Shown: one piece after another, positions 51,754-52,721 of the stretch
Position numbering within the stretch: the stretch's first letter is position 1
Layout: each line of letters begins with the position of its first letter
Source of the DNA: Winogradskyella sp.
Lineage (GTDB): Bacteria; Bacteroidota; Bacteroidia; Flavobacteriales; Flavobacteriaceae
Assembly: GCF_025210595.1 (NCBI RefSeq)
Contig: NZ_JAOARH010000093.1
Location: 1-52,721 of the forward strand
Direction: 5' to 3'
Length of the DNA: 52,721 bases
Made by a program: the position numbers and the translations under genes
The notes under the pieces: generated by a model
Told to the model about the DNA's origin: nothing
Databases searched by the model: none
What the model saw: the letters and a program-made list of their open reading frames with translations, nothing else

Positions 51754-52721
51754 ATGTCTCAGTTTCATAAGCTAACCATAACATCTATTGATAAACTAAC
51801 TGAAAAATCAGTCGCTATAACTTTTAATATCCCTAAGCGCCTTAAAAACAACTTTAGTTTTAAAGCTGGGCAGTATATTACACTTAAAACTAAAATCAAT
51901 GGAGAAGAAATTAGAAGAGATTACTCTATATGTTCTTCTCCCAAAAGCGGAGTTTTAACTATAGGCATTAAAGCTGTAGAAAAAGGAACTTTTTCTGTTT
52001 TTGCTAATAATCAACTTAAGGTTGGAGACACTATTGAAGTTGCAGAGCCAAATGGTCGTTTTATTTTTAAAGCAGATGAAACGAAAACCAAAACTATTGC
52101 TGCTTTTGCCGCTGGCAGTGGCATAACACCTATTTTAAGCATTGCAAAAACACTTTTAGAAAGTGAATCTTTAAGCGAATTTATACTAGTTTATGGTAAC
52201 AAAACATTAGCTGACGCTATGTTTATGAATGATTTACTTGCATTAAAGGAAACTTACAAAGACAGATTTCATCTATATTTTATTTACAGTCAGGCGCAAG
52301 AAAACAATGCGTTATTTGGACGTATCGAAAAAAGTACGGTTAATTTTATAATAAAGAACAAACACAACAATGCTATTATTGATAAGTTTTATCTCTGTGG
52401 ACCTGAAACCATGATTCTTAATGTAAAAGAGGTATTGCTAAACAACAACATAAAAGAAGAAGATATTCTATTTGAATTATTTACTGCCTCAACAGAATCT
52501 TCAAATGAAGATAATTTAGATGTCTTTAATGGAAGTTCAAAAGTAAAAGTCATTGTTGACGAAGAAGAATTTGAGTTTACAGTTTCTGAAAAGCAATCTA
52601 TTCTAGAAGCTGCATTAAAACAAGATATTGACGCGCCTTATTCTTGCCAAGGTGGTATATGTAGTAGTTGTATTGCAAGACTTACAGAAGGCGAAGCTAC
52701 TATGCGACAAAACAATATACT
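51754..52721 (+). CDS. PaaE-type FAD/NAD(P)H reductase with 2Fe-2S domain, C-terminus cut by window edge
   Basis: About 322 codons are present and the frame runs off the end. The N-terminal FAD domain has the RDYSICSSP motif, the NAD(P)-binding part has AAGSGITPILSI and YLCGPETMI, and the C-terminal plant-type ferredoxin domain has CQGGICSSC. The fourth cluster Cys lies beyond the window. This order matches PaaE, the reductase of the phenylacetyl-CoA epoxidase, and related ferredoxin-NADP reductase-like enzymes. No other paa genes are visible here. Confidence 0.92.
   Translation, partial: MSQFHKLTITSIDKLTEKSVAITFNIPKRLKNNFSFKAGQYITLKTKINGEEIRRDYSICSSPKSGVLTIGIKAVEKGTFSVFANNQLKVGDTIEVAEPNGRFIFKADETKTKTIAAFAAGSGITPILSIAKTLLESESLSEFILVYGNKTLADAMFMNDLLALKETYKDRFHLYFIYSQAQENNALFGRIEKSTVNFIIKNKHNNAIIDKFYLCGPETMILNVKEVLLNNNIKEEDILFELFTASTESSNEDNLDVFNGSSKVKVIVDEEEFEFTVSEKQSILEAALKQDIDAPYSCQGGICSSCIARLTEGEATMRQNNI

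Overview
The window is AT-rich chromosomal DNA from a member of the Bacteroidetes, almost certainly a marine-type gliding Flavobacteriaceae. The evidence is genes for gliding and type IX secretion (GldH, SprE), secreted peptidases ending in type A T9SS sorting domains, the split atpB-E-F-H-A-G cluster without beta and epsilon, DUF5687 and DUF4292 proteins, and promoters of the Bacteroidetes form (TTTG, about 19 nt, TAnnTTTG). Most genes lack a Shine-Dalgarno sequence. No tRNA, rRNA, CRISPR array, phage or transposase was seen.

Layout. 1-7.3 kb: two large secreted metallopeptidases (a reprolysin-like enzyme cut by the window edge, and an M14 carboxypeptidase). 7.5-11 kb: a fused double ABC ATPase of the peptide-transport type, then the two subunits of a 3-oxoacid CoA-transferase. 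11-15.1 kb: ricT-gldH-PBP1A operon. 15.3-16.7 kb: secreted M23 peptidase. 16.7-20.3 kb: a compact operon trhO, radical SAM, trhP, ferredoxin, which puts both known routes to 5-hydroxyuridine at tRNA position 34 side by side. 20.6-24.3 kb: recA, then a lipoprotein, an ECF sigma factor and a protein that appears to span both membranes as its anti-sigma factor. 24.4-29.5 kb: housekeeping genes (plsC, trpS, dprA, an HU/SPOR protein, a thioesterase, a tiny lipoprotein). 29.5-36.5 kb: a long leftward cluster (flippase, dut, nucleotidyltransferase, ABM protein, TPR protein, DUF4292 lipoprotein, EnvC-like protein). 36.6-37.7 kb: two small unknowns. 37.8-46.7 kb: ATP synthase operon preceded by sprE, bactofilin, atpZ and a small membrane protein. 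47-51.7 kb: a PadR-controlled operon of three paralogous membrane proteins plus an ABC exporter. 51.75 kb to the end: a PaaE-type flavin/2Fe-2S reductase, cut by the edge.

The most interesting points are: the tRNA hydroxylation operon; the sigma/dual-membrane anti-sigma pair; a perfect 36-bp palindrome over the PadR promoter; an intrinsic-terminator-like hairpin inside the ATP synthase operon after the c-subunit gene; a family of short dispersed hairpins whose arms covary; and a terminator-like hairpin between the divergent recA and trhO promoters that no gene explains.

All calls come from reading the sequence. No database search was run, so family names rest on motifs, length and neighbourhood.
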